A stretch of 64,000 bases of DNA from Nitrosococcus halophilus Nc 4 (GCF_000024725.1 NC_013960.1:3086001-3150000); one strand, 5' to 3'; numbered from the stretch's first letter, positions 31,631 to 41,292 are shown. Numbers and translations are program-made. The notes: generated from the sequence alone by a model not told the origin.

Positions 31631-34188
31631 AAGAATCGGATAAGCCATCCAAAAAGGCCCCCGGAGACGTAGAGCCCCTTGCCGAAGCCCCCCCGGTAGA
31701 GGTCCAGCGTGCCCAGGAAGAGCGGTTGCTGAAGGCGTGGAAGACGCCGGAAGGGTGGCGCTATTGGTCGGCCGTCAACAACTCGGAGGTGGGCGTCTGG
31801 TATACGGCCGCCGCCTTCGCCTTCTTCCTCTTTGGTGGCATTTTGGCGTTGCTGATGCGAACCCAGCTCGCCGTGCCTGAAAACGACTTCGTCTCGGCCG
31901 ATTTCTACAATCAGCTTTTTACATTGCACGGTTCGGTGATGATGTTTCTCTTTGCCGTGCCGCTTTTCGAGGCCTTCTCCATCTTCGTCCTGCCGGAGAT
32001 GCTGGGCGCCCGTGATCTGCCCTTCCCTCGCCTCTCCGCTTATGGCTTCTGGAGCTTTCTGCTGGGTGGCATTTTCGTGTGCGGCTCTATTTTCTTCAAC
32101 GCAGCCCCCAGCGGCGGCTGGTTCATGTATTCGCCCCTGGCTACCGAGTACCAGCCAGGTATCGGGAACGATATTTGGTTGCTTGGCCTGAGCTTCATTG
32201 AACTGGCCTCTATTGCGGCTGCCGTTGAGATCATCGTCGGCGTGCTGAAGACTCGACCGCCGGGCATGCGAATCAACCTCATTCCGCTCTACGCCTGGTA
32301 CATTATTGTGGTGGCGGGTATGGTCCTGTTCGCCTTTCCCCCCCTCATTGCCGGGGACATTTTGTTTGAGTTGGAGCGAATGTTTGACTGGCCCTTCTTC
32401 GACCCGGCGCGGGGCGGCGATCCCATCCTGTGGCAACACCTCTTCTGGATCTTCGGTCACCCGGAGGTCTACATTATTTTCTTGTCCTCCATCGCGTTGG
32501 TGGCGATGATCGTGCCGACGTTCGCGCGCACCCCGATGGTGGGGTATAGCTGGATCGTCTTGGCGGCGGTGGGTACCGGTTTTCTGAGTTTCGGGCTGTG
32601 GGTGCACCATATGTTTACGGCGGGGCTGCCGGGCATCTCGATTGGGTTGTTCTCCGCGGCTTCCGAGGCCGTCGCCATTCCCACGGGCGTACAAATCTTC
32701 TGCTTTATTGCCACACTTCTGGCTGGGCGCGTGGTGCGGTCCGTGCCGATGCTTTTCGTCCTCGGTGGCCTGGCTATTTTCGTGCTGGGAGGGCTAACTG
32801 GGGTCTTGGTGGCCCTGGTGCCGTTCAATATGCAGGCCCATGACAGCTATTTCATCGTCGCCCACCTCCATTACGTGCTGATTGGCGGAGCCGTCTTTCC
32901 GATTCTTGCCGGCTTCTACTATTTTTTTCCCATGGTCAATGGCAAGAAGCTCTCCGACCGGTTCGGAAAAATCGCCTTTTGGCTGATATTCATCGGTTTT
33001 AATATTACTTTCTTTCCGATGCATCTGACCGGCTTGCAGGGTATGCCGCGGCGGGTATTCACCTATCCTGCCGATGCCGGCTTTGATGTGCTGAATCTGG
33101 TGTCGAGCGTCGGTGCTTTCATCCTGGCCTCGGGGATCGCCGTCTTCGTTTGGGATGTCCTCCGCCCGAAGAAGAAGCAGCCCTACGCTGAGCGCAACCC
33201 CTGGGGCGCCGGCACCCTCGAATGGCTGACTGAAATGCCAGGCAAGCCTTGGGGTTCCCGCTCCATCCCCGAAATTGACAGCCGCTATCCTCTGTGGGAT
33301 CAACCCAACTTCATGCGGGACGTTGACGAGGGCCGTTTTTACCTTCCGGATGCGGAGGAGGGGAAGCGGGAGACCATTATTACCACCACCATCGACGCGC
33401 GGCCCGTCCAGTGCCTACGGGTTCCCGGTCCAACCTTCCTCACTCTCTTCGCGGCCATGTTTACGGCTGGCGTCTTTATCTTCGCCACCTTCCACTGGTG
33501 GTGGCCGGCGGCCATCAGTGGCCTGCTGGCCCTTGCGACCATCCTCGTCTGGCTGTGGACCGGCACGGCCCTCATTCCTGAGAAAGAGGAGAAAGACGTG
33601 AGTCTCGGCCTGACCCTGCCCCTTTACGCCTCGGGCCCCAATTCGGTGGGTTGGTGGGCCATGTTCATTACCATGCTCGGTGACATGGTCGCTTTTGCTA
33701 GCCTGGTGTTTGGCTACTTTTTCTACTGGACCATCCATGACGATTTTCCACCCGATCCTGAAGCGGGTCCACTCGTATTTTGGTCGCTAGTGGCGGCAGC
33801 GCTGTTGCTGGGGGCCTGGCTGCTGACGCTGCTGGCTCAACGCTGGAACAGACATAGCCGTGGGGTGGCCTTCTACGGCGCGCTGCTAGGCGCTATTATG
33901 GTTGCGGTGGCCGGTGGCATGGCGCTTCTCGCCGGCCCCTGGCGGGCTGGTTTTGATCCGGCAAGCCATGTTTATCCTGCCATCATCTGGGTATTGGTGC
34001 TGTGGACTGTGATTCATGTAGCGGTGGGCGTGATTATGCAACTCTATTGCATTGCTCGGAGGTTAGCAGGTCGGCTGACCCCCCGCCACGACATTGATAT
34101 CGCCAATGTGAAGCTGTACTGGCACTTCATGGCCGTTACGGTCGTCGTTACTGTGGCCGTCATCGCTGGTTTCCCCCAGATTGTCTGA
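31627..34188 (+). CDS. coxA: Cytochrome c oxidase subunit I-III fusion (caa3-type)
   Basis: 853 residues, GTG start overlapping coxB. The N-terminal two-thirds are subunit I, with the low-spin haem His in 'TLHGSVMMFLFAVP', the CuB His and cross-linked Tyr in 'FWIFGHPEVYIIF', the His pair in 'WVHHMFTAG', and haem a3 and a ligands in 'AHLHYVLIGG'. The GHPEVY motif marks an A-type enzyme. From about residue 660 a subunit III domain follows ('LPLYASGPNSVGWWAMFITMLGDMVAFASLVFGYFFYW'), shortened at the C-terminus. Such CtaD-CtaE fusions are known from Thermus-like caa3 oxidases. The enzyme reduces O2 and pumps protons. Confidence 0.94.
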   Translation: MKESDKPSKKAPGDVEPLAEAPPVEVQRAQEERLLKAWKTPEGWRYWSAVNNSEVGVWYTAAAFAFFLFGGILALLMRTQLAVPENDFVSADFYNQLFTLHGSVMMFLFAVPLFEAFSIFVLPEMLGARDLPFPRLSAYGFWSFLLGGIFVCGSIFFNAAPSGGWFMYSPLATEYQPGIGNDIWLLGLSFIELASIAAAVEIIVGVLKTRPPGMRINLIPLYAWYIIVVAGMVLFAFPPLIAGDILFELERMFDWPFFDPARGGDPILWQHLFWIFGHPEVYIIFLSSIALVAMIVPTFARTPMVGYSWIVLAAVGTGFLSFGLWVHHMFTAGLPGISIGLFSAASEAVAIPTGVQIFCFIATLLAGRVVRSVPMLFVLGGLAIFVLGGLTGVLVALVPFNMQAHDSYFIVAHLHYVLIGGAVFPILAGFYYFFPMVNGKKLSDRFGKIAFWLIFIGFNITFFPMHLTGLQGMPRRVFTYPADAGFDVLNLVSSVGAFILASGIAVFVWDVLRPKKKQPYAERNPWGAGTLEWLTEMPGKPWGSRSIPEIDSRYPLWDQPNFMRDVDEGRFYLPDAEEGKRETIITTTIDARPVQCLRVPGPTFLTLFAAMFTAGVFIFATFHWWWPAAISGLLALATILVWLWTGTALIPEKEEKDVSLGLTLPLYASGPNSVGWWAMFITMLGDMVAFASLVFGYFFYWTIHDDFPPDPEAGPLVFWSLVAAALLLGAWLLTLLAQRWNRHSRGVAFYGALLGAIMVAVAGGMALLAGPWRAGFDPASHVYPAIIWVLVLWTVIHVAVGVIMQLYCIARRLAGRLTPRHDIDIANVKLYWHFMAVTVVVTVAVIAGFPQIV

Positions 34189-34198
34189 GGATTGCGCT

Positions 34199-34576
34199 AT
34201 GGTCAAACTTCCGGAAAAAAATGAGAGCCTATGGCTTTTGATCGCCTCGCCAATCATCTGGGCCATACACTTTCTACTGTGCTATCTGACCGCCGCCCTC
34301 TGGTGCGCAAAGGTGGCCGGCCGCTACGGGTCCCTCGGTAACGTTGGGATGGCCATCATGATCTATACGGTGCTGGCGCTTATCGGGATTGGCATCGTTG
34401 GCTGGATTGCCCTCCGCCGACATAATACCGGCACTGCTACCGTTCCCCATGATTTTGACACGCCGGAGGATCGCCACCGCTTTTTGGGGTTCGCCTCGCT
34501 GCTGCTCTCGCTCTTGAGCGCAGTGGGTGTTCTCTACGTTGCTCTCGCCATTGTTTTTATTGAGACTTGCCACTGA
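34199..34576 (+). CDS. Small membrane protein of the oxidase operon
   Basis: 125 residues with three predicted helices: 'LWLLIASPIIWAIHFLLCYLTAALWCAK', 'GMAIMIYTVLALIGIGIVGWIAL' and 'LGFASLLLSLLSAVGVLYVALAIVF'. The family is unnamed but occurs beside caa3 oxidases; a subunit IV-like or assembly role is inferred only from position, 10 bp after coxA. The ATG at 34199 with GAGG upstream is preferred over a TTG at 34181 inside coxA. Confidence 0.75.
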   Translation: MVKLPEKNESLWLLIASPIIWAIHFLLCYLTAALWCAKVAGRYGSLGNVGMAIMIYTVLALIGIGIVGWIALRRHNTGTATVPHDFDTPEDRHRFLGFASLLLSLLSAVGVLYVALAIVFIETCH

Positions 34577-34664
34577 TGTGCTCCCTCCTGCGGATACTTG
34601 AACTTTTTGTGCTGATGGGGGTGGGCCGGTTAAGTGACCCAGTGGATAAGCGCCAGGAGGAGAC

Positions 34665-35774
34665 ATGAGGCGGCTGCGCACCATCATTGTTTTTCTCGCC
34701 TTGCTCGCCGTTGGGGGGGTGCTGGTGGCTGCTTCCGGCATTATTCCCATTAAGGCGAGTTCTGGCCATTGGGCCCTCACGTACTGGTTCCTGAGTTTCT
34801 CCATGAATCGTTCCATCGCTACTCACAGTATGGGCATCAAGGTGCCGGAGATTGCCGATCCAGCTTTGGTACTGCAAGGGGCGGGTCACTACGAAACCGG
34901 TTGCCGTTTCTGTCATGGCCGTCCTGGTTTGCGCCATCCGCCTATCCCAGGGCAGATGACTCCACCTCCGCCCTACCTCCCATCGGCTCTGCCGAAGTGG
35001 GAGTCTGGGGGGCTTTTTTATATTGTCAAGCATGGGGTCAAGTTCACGGGCATGCCGGCTTGGCCGGCACCGCAACGGGACGACGAAGTATGGGCCATGG
35101 TGGCATTTCTGCGGGTGCTGCCGAAGTTGACTGGGGAGCAGTACGAAAAACTTATCCGGGGAGAAGTCCCCGCCCGTGATGGCAAGCAAACCAAGGAAGT
35201 GCCGTCGGTGGTGATGGAAAACTGTGGGCGTTGCCACGGCATGGATGGCCTCGGGCGTGGTGTCGGCGCGTTTCCTCGGCTGGCGGGACAGCATATCCCC
35301 TACCTTTATGCCTCGCTGAGTGCGTATGCGCGGGGAGACCGCCATAGCGGGATGATGGAACCCATCGCCACGGAACTGAGCCCTGAGCAGAGACGCGTGC
35401 TCGCGCGATACTACGGCAATTTACCCCCCTATGTCCCCACGCCGCCTGGGGAAGGGCTGGCAGGGGCTATTGCGCGAGGCGAGATCATTGCGAAGCAAGG
35501 AATTCCAAGTGAGCGCATCCCCTCCTGTGTAGATTGCCACGGTCCCAGCACTATCTCTCGTAACCCTTACTATCCCGTGCTCGCTGGCCAGTATTTCCAG
35601 TATCTCGTCTCGCAGCTCAAGCTCTTCGCCAAAGAACATCGCGGTGGAACGCCCTATGTTCGGCTCATGCACCCCACCGCCCACCAGCTGACCGAGGAGC
35701 AAATACGCGACGTTGCCCGCTATTATGCTTCGGTGCCAGCCCTTTCTCTGCCGCCTAATGCGCCGGAGCAATAA
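34665..35774 (+). CDS. Triheme c-type cytochrome
   Basis: 369 residues with an N-terminal signal anchor (IIVFLALLAVGGVLVAASGII) and three c-haem motifs: CRFCH near residue 80, CGRCH near 187 and CVDCH near 288. Each opens a class I cytochrome c-like domain with a Met candidate (FTGMPAW, HSGMMEP). The last two resemble cytochrome c4 halves ('GLAGAIARGEIIAKQGIPSERIPSCVDCHGP'). It is periplasmic and membrane-anchored, and by position the electron donor of the caa3 oxidase. It completes the operon. Confidence 0.88.
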   Translation: MRRLRTIIVFLALLAVGGVLVAASGIIPIKASSGHWALTYWFLSFSMNRSIATHSMGIKVPEIADPALVLQGAGHYETGCRFCHGRPGLRHPPIPGQMTPPPPYLPSALPKWESGGLFYIVKHGVKFTGMPAWPAPQRDDEVWAMVAFLRVLPKLTGEQYEKLIRGEVPARDGKQTKEVPSVVMENCGRCHGMDGLGRGVGAFPRLAGQHIPYLYASLSAYARGDRHSGMMEPIATELSPEQRRVLARYYGNLPPYVPTPPGEGLAGAIARGEIIAKQGIPSERIPSCVDCHGPSTISRNPYYPVLAGQYFQYLVSQLKLFAKEHRGGTPYVRLMHPTAHQLTEEQIRDVARYYASVPALSLPPNAPEQ

Positions 35775-35824
35775 CTGCTTGTGGTAGAGTTTTTGGCAAT
35801 AGCGCATCCCTAACAGCCTGATAT

Positions 35825-37159
35825 TTACCCCCTGGGAGGGGGGAGCGGCAAGCGCACTTGCACCTGCAAGCCTCCCCCTGGATTGCCGTCCAACGATAAT
35901 TCGCCCCCGTAAGCCTCTACCATATCGTTGACAATATCTAAGCCTAGCCCGTGGCCAGGCACTTGCTGATCCAGGCGTTGGCCTCGCGCCAATACCGCTT
36001 GCCGCTGTGACGGTGCGATTCCTGGACCATCATCCGTCACGCTGATAATCAGCGCAGCGGACTGACGCTGCAACGACAAGATAACGGTTTGATGGGCCCA
36101 TTTGTAGGCGTTATCCAGCAGATTGCCGAGAATTTCTAGCATGTCCTCCCGCTCCAGCGGCAATGCTGGTGGTAGACTGCCTTCGATTTTAAGGTTCAGA
36201 TCACGGTCATGGGCCCGTTCCAACGTATGTACTAATAGGGGCACGTCTTCGGCGGGTGTAAAGCGGTTTGCAGGTGTCGCCCCGGCAGCAATGCGGGCGC
36301 GTCCCAAGGCTCGCTTGATATTGGCTTCTATCTGCGATAGTTGCTTATTAAGGCTGTCTGCGAGAACGGGGGAGAGGGCGAGCAATTGGGTGCGGCACTG
36401 GTTTTTCATGACCGCTAGCGGGGTTTTCAAGCCATGGCCCAAGTCCCCTAGGGCATGGCGGGAACGGCGCAATTGCCGCTCGGTATCCTCTTGGAGTCGA
36501 TTGACTTCTTCCACCAGGGGTTTCAATTCCCGCACCACGTTTTTATCCAGGGTGGTACGCTGCCCTTGGCGGAATTGCTTGAGTTGCCTGCGCACCTGGC
36601 GAAGTGGACGAAGCCCTCGCCGGATCAGCCCTTGCTGCACTGCGGCCAGCACCGCCAGTAACAGGATCCAAGCCACGAGGCCGCCGGTTTTGAGGCGGGT
36701 GAAGTCCTCCAGTTGCGGCGCATAATCCTGGGCGACCACCACGATGATGAGTTGGCCGTCCATCTGATAGTGAGCCCGATAGCGCAACAGCTTTTGCTTG
36801 CGGGGTCCTTCCACCAGCGTGGCGCTGAGTCCTTCTTGCAGGGGGGCCTCTAGCTGGGTATCCCACAGGGAGCGGGAGCGCCACCGTGCTTGCGGGGTGA
36901 TGACCAGGAAATAGCGGCCGGACAAGGGGCGACGGTAGGCTGGGTCGAGGGCTTGGCGTTCCAGACGTACGCCGTTGGCACCAGGGCTTAATGCCGCCAG
37001 CACGCTGACGGTTTCCTGCCGTAGGTTGGTGGCGAGTGTGGCCCGCTGTCGTTGATCTAGCCACCAGATGGCGGTTTGTCCCGCCAGCACGCCGGGCACC
37101 AGCAGGCTGATAAATAAACTCATCCCCAATTGACGGCCCATGGAATTCACGGGGGTCAT
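35825..37159 (-). CDS. Sensor histidine kinase, PhoQ/QseC type
   Basis: 444 residues: a membrane helix near residue 15, a periplasmic loop of about 130 residues, a second helix ('[20 protein letters not shown]'), HAMP-like segment, phosphoacceptor His in '[18 protein letters not shown]', N-box '[12 protein letters not shown]', G1 'DDGPGI' and G2 'GHGLGLDIV'. It phosphorylates the regulator encoded just upstream, overlapping by 4 bp. The two PepSY genes at the front of the operon recall systems sensing metal or envelope stress, but the signal is unknown. Confidence 0.93.
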   Translation of the reverse strand: MTPVNSMGRQLGMSLFISLLVPGVLAGQTAIWWLDQRQRATLATNLRQETVSVLAALSPGANGVRLERQALDPAYRRPLSGRYFLVITPQARWRSRSLWDTQLEAPLQEGLSATLVEGPRKQKLLRYRAHYQMDGQLIIVVVAQDYAPQLEDFTRLKTGGLVAWILLLAVLAAVQQGLIRRGLRPLRQVRRQLKQFRQGQRTTLDKNVVRELKPLVEEVNRLQEDTERQLRRSRHALGDLGHGLKTPLAVMKNQCRTQLLALSPVLADSLNKQLSQIEANIKRALGRARIAAGATPANRFTPAEDVPLLVHTLERAHDRDLNLKIEGSLPPALPLEREDMLEILGNLLDNAYKWAHQTVILSLQRQSAALIISVTDDGPGIAPSQRQAVLARGQRLDQQVPGHGLGLDIVNDMVEAYGGELSLDGNPGGGLQVQVRLPLPPPRG

Positions 37160-37815
37160 CCTTGGAATCGGTAACCTTGGCCCCGGCGAGTTTCAATCAC
37201 TTGGTGACCCAATTTGCGGCGTAGCCGATTGATATGGACTTCCAGCACATTGCTATCCCGCTCGCTTTCACCATCGTAAAGGTGCTCGTTCAACTGCATG
37301 CGGCTAAGCAGTTTGCCTGGGTGCAGCATGAAGCAACGTAACAAACGGAATTCACCGCGGGTCAGTTCGTATTCCTGATCGCCCCGCCAGATGCTTTGCC
37401 GGTCTTCATCCAGGGCCAGCCCCCCGACTTCTAGCCGGGGGCTGTTGACCGCACCATGGCTGCGCCGTAACACGGCTTGTACTCGCAGCAGTAACTCATC
37501 GGGATGGAAGGGTTTGCTCAGGTAATCATCAGCACCAGCGCGTAGACCTTCTAGACGCTCCGCCCAAGCATCCCGGGCGGTAAGAATCAACACCGGCAAA
37601 GTTAGTCCCTCAGCGCGCCAGCGCTGCAATACTTGGAGACCGTCTAAACCTGGCAGGCCTAGATCCAGAATTACTAAATCATAAGGATCATCGTGGGCAG
37701 CCAGCAGCGCATCCCGGCCATCCACCCGCCAATCCACCGCATAGCCATGGCCCTTAAACAGGGGTAATAGTTCATCGGCTAGGGCTATATTGTCTTCCAC
37801 CAGTAACAGGCGCAT
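37156..37815 (-). CDS. OmpR-family response regulator
   Basis: 219 residues. The receiver domain has acidic pocket 'LVEDN', phosphoacceptor Asp in '[13 protein letters not shown]', Thr in 'LILTARD' and Lys in 'YLSKPF'. The C-terminal winged helix ends '[30 protein letters not shown]'. It resembles QseB/PmrA/PhoP regulators. The order on the minus strand is PepSY, PepSY, regulator, kinase, all overlapping or abutting. Confidence 0.95.
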   Translation of the reverse strand: MRLLLVEDNIALADELLPLFKGHGYAVDWRVDGRDALLAAHDDPYDLVILDLGLPGLDGLQVLQRWRAEGLTLPVLILTARDAWAERLEGLRAGADDYLSKPFHPDELLLRVQAVLRRSHGAVNSPRLEVGGLALDEDRQSIWRGDQEYELTRGEFRLLRCFMLHPGKLLSRMQLNEHLYDGESERDSNVLEVHINRLRRKLGHQVIETRRGQGYRFQG

Positions 37816-38150
37816 CAGTCGTCTATGTCGTCTTCAATGAGCAGGCCATTGCTGGCATTGATTTCAAGCTCATGGACTACGCCAGTGGGGGTCAATATTT
37901 CCAGTTCATAGACGTAGAGACCGTCTTCCCGTTCCAGCTCCGATTCCAGCAGTTGTGCGCCGGGGTAATGCTCAAGTGCCCGCGCCAGGATCTGTTCAAA
38001 GGGCAGGATAGCGCCGCTTTGCCGCAGGCGCAGCGCTTCGTCATGGCTTAAATCCAATGCTTTTAGCGATGCTCCGGACAGCAATAAGATGAGGGCGGCC
38101 GAAGCCGCCCAGAAGCGATTAATCTTCTTGCCGATCACGGATAACATCAC
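37815..38150 (-). CDS. PepSY domain protein
   Basis: 111 residues with an N-terminal signal helix ('[23 protein letters not shown]') and a PepSY domain '[68 protein letters not shown]'. PepSY domains act as periplasmic sensor or inhibitory modules. Its stop abuts the regulator gene and its start lies inside the 3' end of the other PepSY gene (32-bp overlap), so the two are translationally linked paralogues. Confidence 0.88.
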   Translation of the reverse strand: MMLSVIGKKINRFWAASAALILLLSGASLKALDLSHDEALRLRQSGAILPFEQILARALEHYPGAQLLESELEREDGLYVYELEILTPTGVVHELEINASNGLLIEDDIDD

Positions 38151-38430
38151 CGCTTGCCGGGTCCAATTCCACCTCCCATTGGGTCCCTTGGGTATCTTGC
38201 AATTCTACCGTGTAGACATAGCCGCCGTACTCTTTTTCTAGTTCGGTTTCTTCCACGGTAGCGCCGGGATGTTTGGCGAGGGCAGCTTCATTGAGTTTTT
38301 TAAAGGACTGGATTTTGCCCTCTTGCAGGAGTTGCATTGCTTGGTCTGGGCCGACCTCATCGGCTTGCACTATCCCTGTACCGGTCAAGCTCAAAATGGT
38401 GGTGATGAATATCCATTTTCTTATGCTCAT
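38119..38430 (-). CDS. PepSY domain protein, first gene of the two-component operon
   Basis: 103 residues with a cleavable signal peptide (KWIFITTILSLTGTGIVQA) and one PepSY domain '[63 protein letters not shown]'. Proteins of this kind, placed with a PhoQ-like kinase, are often regulon members or modulators of the sensor. It starts 9 bp after a GGAGTCA Shine-Dalgarno. Confidence 0.88.
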   Translation of the reverse strand: MSIRKWIFITTILSLTGTGIVQADEVGPDQAMQLLQEGKIQSFKKLNEAALAKHPGATVEETELEKEYGGYVYTVELQDTQGTQWEVELDPASGDVIRDRQED

Positions 38431-38529
38431 GGGTGACTCCTTAAGTGGCTATTACTTCAGGTTGAGTGGCCACTTTACGCTCCGTGTCTTAACTATGGAT
38501 GAATGATGATCGAAACTCAAAATGCAAAA

Positions 38530-38566
38530 ATGAGCCGTATTGCTAGACGGGCAGAATTACGGCTCA
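38530..38566. terminator. Long stem-loop between the PepSY operon and the DUF4342 gene
   Basis: ATGAGCCGTA and its complement TACGGCTCAT, with further partial pairing, enclose a small loop. The arms are long and the position is intergenic between divergent genes, so an operator or repeat is as likely as a terminator. A pyrimidine-rich run (CTCGGTCTCTTTCTCCCC) follows on the plus strand. Confidence 0.4.
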
Positions 38567-38652
38567 TCTCGGTCTCTTTCTCCCCTCGCCCTAACTGTTA
38601 TTCTCTCTTATAGTAAGCTATAAGCGTAATTAACTGATGATAGGGTGGTGAG

Positions 38653-38943
38653 ATGGAAGAGCAATCCGAGAAAAATATAGACCGACCCCCCGTGGATAAA
38701 ACCCAGGAAAAATATGAGGAAGCTTTAGGGTTCATCAAGAAACTGGTAAAAAAGGGGAATCTACGCCGTTTAATTATTCGCAAACCTAATGGCCATATTT
38801 TCATGGAAGTTCCACTGACGGCGGGGGCGGTGGTGGGTGGGATATTGCTACTTTTTACTCCCATGTTGCTGGCATTAGGCGCACTTGTCGCCCTGTTTAA
38901 ACAAATAAAAGTGGAGATTGTCAGAATGGATAATGGCGAATAG
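38653..38943 (+). CDS. DUF4342 domain protein
   Basis: 96 residues. After a charged coiled N-terminus comes 'KKGNLRRLIIRKPNGHIFMEVPLTAGAVVGGILLLFTPMLLALGALVALFKQIKVEIVR', the DUF4342 core: a small sheet plus one or two membrane helices. Function unknown. A GGTGGTGAG ribosome site precedes it. Probably a single-gene unit. Confidence 0.82.
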   Translation: MEEQSEKNIDRPPVDKTQEKYEEALGFIKKLVKKGNLRRLIIRKPNGHIFMEVPLTAGAVVGGILLLFTPMLLALGALVALFKQIKVEIVRMDNGE

Positions 38944-39028
38944 CCTGGTGGTAGGTCGAGGTGAAAGGTCTGGGAGCAAGTAGAGTTGCTTAAACCGCGG
39001 TTGCATTTGCGCCGCCGGGATTGAGGAG

Positions 39029-39766
39029 ATGATTGATAGGAATAAAATCCAGGTTTTTCCAACCGCGACCGCGCTCTATCATGGCGCGGCAGCATATTGG
39101 GGAAAAATAGCCCAGGTCGCCATCGAAGAGGCGGGGGCTTTCCATGTCGCTCTGGCTGGAGGAAATACCCCAAAAGGTTTGTACCAATTGCTGGCAAAGG
39201 AGCCTTATAAGAGCCAAGTGGACTGGAGCCGGGTTTATGTCTATTTTGGGGATGAGCGCCATGTCCCCAAGGATCATCCAGACAGTAACTACCGCATGGC
39301 CCGGGAGGCATTGCTCGATTTGGTGGTTATTCCCCCCAAGCAGATCTTAAGAGTACGGACCGAACTCCCGGAGCCCCAGTCGACGGCGGCCGATTATGCT
39401 CAAGTGTTGCAGTCCCACTTGCCGGCGGGAGGAAGTCTTGACTTGATATTATTGGGGGTAGGCGCTGATGGTCACACCGCCTCCCTGTTTCCCGAGACCT
39501 CCATATTGACGGTGCGGGATCGTTTGGTGGCCGCTGTTTATGTGGAGAAATTGGGGGCTTGGCGTATTAGCATGACTTACCCTGCCCTGGAAAGAGCCCG
39601 ACGGCTTCTATTCCTTGTGACCGGGGTGGATAAGGCGCCGGTGGTGGCCCGCTTATTGACTGAAACGGAAGGTGGCGAATTTCCGGTGCAACGTTTGCGG
39701 GCTCAAGGGGAGGTTCACTGGTATTTGGATGAGGATGCGGCTCGTGAGTGGGAGATGAGCACATGA
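39029..39766 (+). CDS. pgl: 6-phosphogluconolactonase
   Basis: 245 residues of the DevB type. Motifs are 'FHVALAGGNTPKGLYQLLA', 'VYVYFGDERHVPKDHPDSNYRMAREALL' and 'DLILLGVGADGHTASLFPET'. It hydrolyses 6-phosphogluconolactone in the oxidative pentose phosphate or Entner-Doudoroff route. GGAG precedes the ATG. The stop overlaps glk by ATGA. The zwf and edd genes are not in the window. Confidence 0.94.
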   Translation: MIDRNKIQVFPTATALYHGAAAYWGKIAQVAIEEAGAFHVALAGGNTPKGLYQLLAKEPYKSQVDWSRVYVYFGDERHVPKDHPDSNYRMAREALLDLVVIPPKQILRVRTELPEPQSTAADYAQVLQSHLPAGGSLDLILLGVGADGHTASLFPETSILTVRDRLVAAVYVEKLGAWRISMTYPALERARRLLFLVTGVDKAPVVARLLTETEGGEFPVQRLRAQGEVHWYLDEDAAREWEMST

Positions 39767-40770
39767 AAGTATTGGCGGCTGATCTGGGGGGAACCAAGAC
39801 CCTGCTCCAGGTGACCCGTTGGACGGAGGAGACCCCGCAGGTTCTCGCGGAGCGGCGCTACCATAGCAGTGGTTATCCGAGCTTCGATGTCCTTTTGCAA
39901 GAATTCTTGACGGAGGTGGGCGATATTGTCAGTAACCTGGCAGGCGCTTGCTTTGCAGTGGCAGGACCGGTGGCAAAAGGCACGGCGGAGGTTACCAATC
40001 TCTCCTGGCGGTTGGAGGAGGAATGTTTGCAAAAGGGTTTCGGGTTGCCTCAAGTGACCTTAATCAATGATTTCCAGGCTATTGGTTATGGGATTGAATC
40101 CTTAAAACCGGCTGATTTTGCCGTGCTCCAGGCGGGAGTCCCGGAGTATGCCGCTCCCCAGGCGGTGATTGGTGCCGGGACCGGGCTTGGGCAGGCACTC
40201 CTGGTGTGGCAAGAGCAAGCAGGTCACTATCAGGTTTTACCTACCGAAGGAGGTCATGTAGACTTTGCCCCCCGAGGAGAACTTCAGATTGCCTTGCTGG
40301 GTTATCTTTCTCGTCATCTAGAACATGTTTCCTATGAGCGTCTGTTGTCCGGCAGTGGGCTGGTGACTCTCTACCGTTTCCTTAAGGAAACCAGTGGCGA
40401 GACTGAAGATCTGGCCTTAAAAAAGGCACTAGAGGAGGGCGATCCGGCGGCGGCTATCAGTCGTTTTGCCCTGGAGCGTCGGGACCCTTTAGCGGGCCGA
40501 GCATTGGATTTGTTGGCTCGGATCTATGGCGCACAAGCGGGTAATTTGGCCCTGACTTGTTTACCGCGGGGGGGGCTTTTCGTCGCTGGTGGTATTGCTC
40601 CCAAGATAATTGAGTGTTTGCAGGCGGGGGGGTTCATGGAGGCCTTTCTGAGCAAAGGACGGCTATCCCAGCTGTTGCGACAGATTCCGGTCAAGGTCAT
40701 ATTGGAGCCCAAAGTCGGGTTGTGGGGAGCCTCGCGAGTTGCCGCGAGATTGGCTAATGAGAAATCATGA
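39763..40770 (+). CDS. glk: Glucokinase
   Basis: 335 residues of the bacterial Glk family. It starts 'MKVLAADLGGTKTLLQV' (phosphate-binding), has 'LINDFQAIGYGI' with the catalytic Asp, 'VIGAGTGLGQALLV', 'YQVLPTEGGHVDFAPR' and 'GGLFVAGGIAPKI'. It phosphorylates glucose with ATP and supplies the substrate for the pgl pathway. The start at 39763 (ATGA overlap with pgl) is preferred over GTG 39748. The stop overlaps the next frame. Confidence 0.93.
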   Translation: MKVLAADLGGTKTLLQVTRWTEETPQVLAERRYHSSGYPSFDVLLQEFLTEVGDIVSNLAGACFAVAGPVAKGTAEVTNLSWRLEEECLQKGFGLPQVTLINDFQAIGYGIESLKPADFAVLQAGVPEYAAPQAVIGAGTGLGQALLVWQEQAGHYQVLPTEGGHVDFAPRGELQIALLGYLSRHLEHVSYERLLSGSGLVTLYRFLKETSGETEDLALKKALEEGDPAAAISRFALERRDPLAGRALDLLARIYGAQAGNLALTCLPRGGLFVAGGIAPKIIECLQAGGFMEAFLSKGRLSQLLRQIPVKVILEPKVGLWGASRVAARLANEKS

Positions 40771-40802
40771 GAGTGGGTGGTGCCTCAGATAAAATCTGCT
40801 TT

Positions 40803-41186
40803 ATGGAAGAATCTAAGTCTTACAAAATCGTAATAGAGGTGGAGACGGCTTTTGTTGAAGAACAATCGGATCCCAGCTCAGCTCGTTATGTATTCGCCTA
40901 TACCATCACTATTCACAATCAAGGAAATATCCCTGTTAAGTTGTTGAATCGGCATTGGGTAATTACTGACGGTGAAGGCCAGGTGCGAGAGGTTCACGGT
41001 CAAGGCGTGGTCGGAGAGCAGCCTTATCTCAAGCCGGGCGACCAGTTTTGTTATACCAGTGGGGCGATGATTGAGACCCCGGTAGGCACTATGCAAGGCC
41101 GTTATGGCATGATCGGGGAAGATGGGGTAGCGTTCGATGCCGAGATTGCCGCCTTCACCTTGGCGGTACCAGGCTGCCTGCACTAA
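40803..41186 (+). CDS. apaG: ApaG (CorD) domain protein
   Basis: 127 residues matching ApaG throughout: 'YVFAYTITIHNQGNIPVKLLNRHWVITDGEGQVREVHGQGVVGEQPYLKPGDQFCYTSGAMIETPVGTMQGRYGMIGEDG'. It is an Fn3-like beta-sandwich with a conserved pyrophosphate-binding pocket and is classically encoded next to apaH. The start at 40803 gives the normal length; an upstream ATG at 40767 overlapping glk is possible. Confidence 0.93.
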   Translation: MEESKSYKIVIEVETAFVEEQSDPSSARYVFAYTITIHNQGNIPVKLLNRHWVITDGEGQVREVHGQGVVGEQPYLKPGDQFCYTSGAMIETPVGTMQGRYGMIGEDGVAFDAEIAAFTLAVPGCLH

Positions 41187-41249
41187 TACCAATTTCCTTG
41201 AGTGCTACAATTTATAAATATTTTTAATAACAATTAATTACTTGTGAAA

Positions 41250-41255
41250 TATAAT
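41250..41255 (+). promoter_or_regulatory. Candidate -10 box of apaH
   Basis: A perfect TATAAT lies 38 bp upstream of the apaH start in a 100-bp AT-rich gap. The -35 position (TAACAA, spacing 16) is weak. The gap suggests apaH has its own promoter despite the apaG neighbour. Confidence 0.35.
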
Positions 41256-41292
41256 GTGTTTTTTTATGAAATTCATATAACCCATTCAATAT

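Noticed and set aside
31219-32694. 491-codon open frame antisense to coxB/coxA
   Set aside because: It lies fully opposite conserved cytochrome oxidase genes, its composition is rich in His, Arg and Gln as expected of an antisense of GC-rich coding DNA, and no domain is visible.
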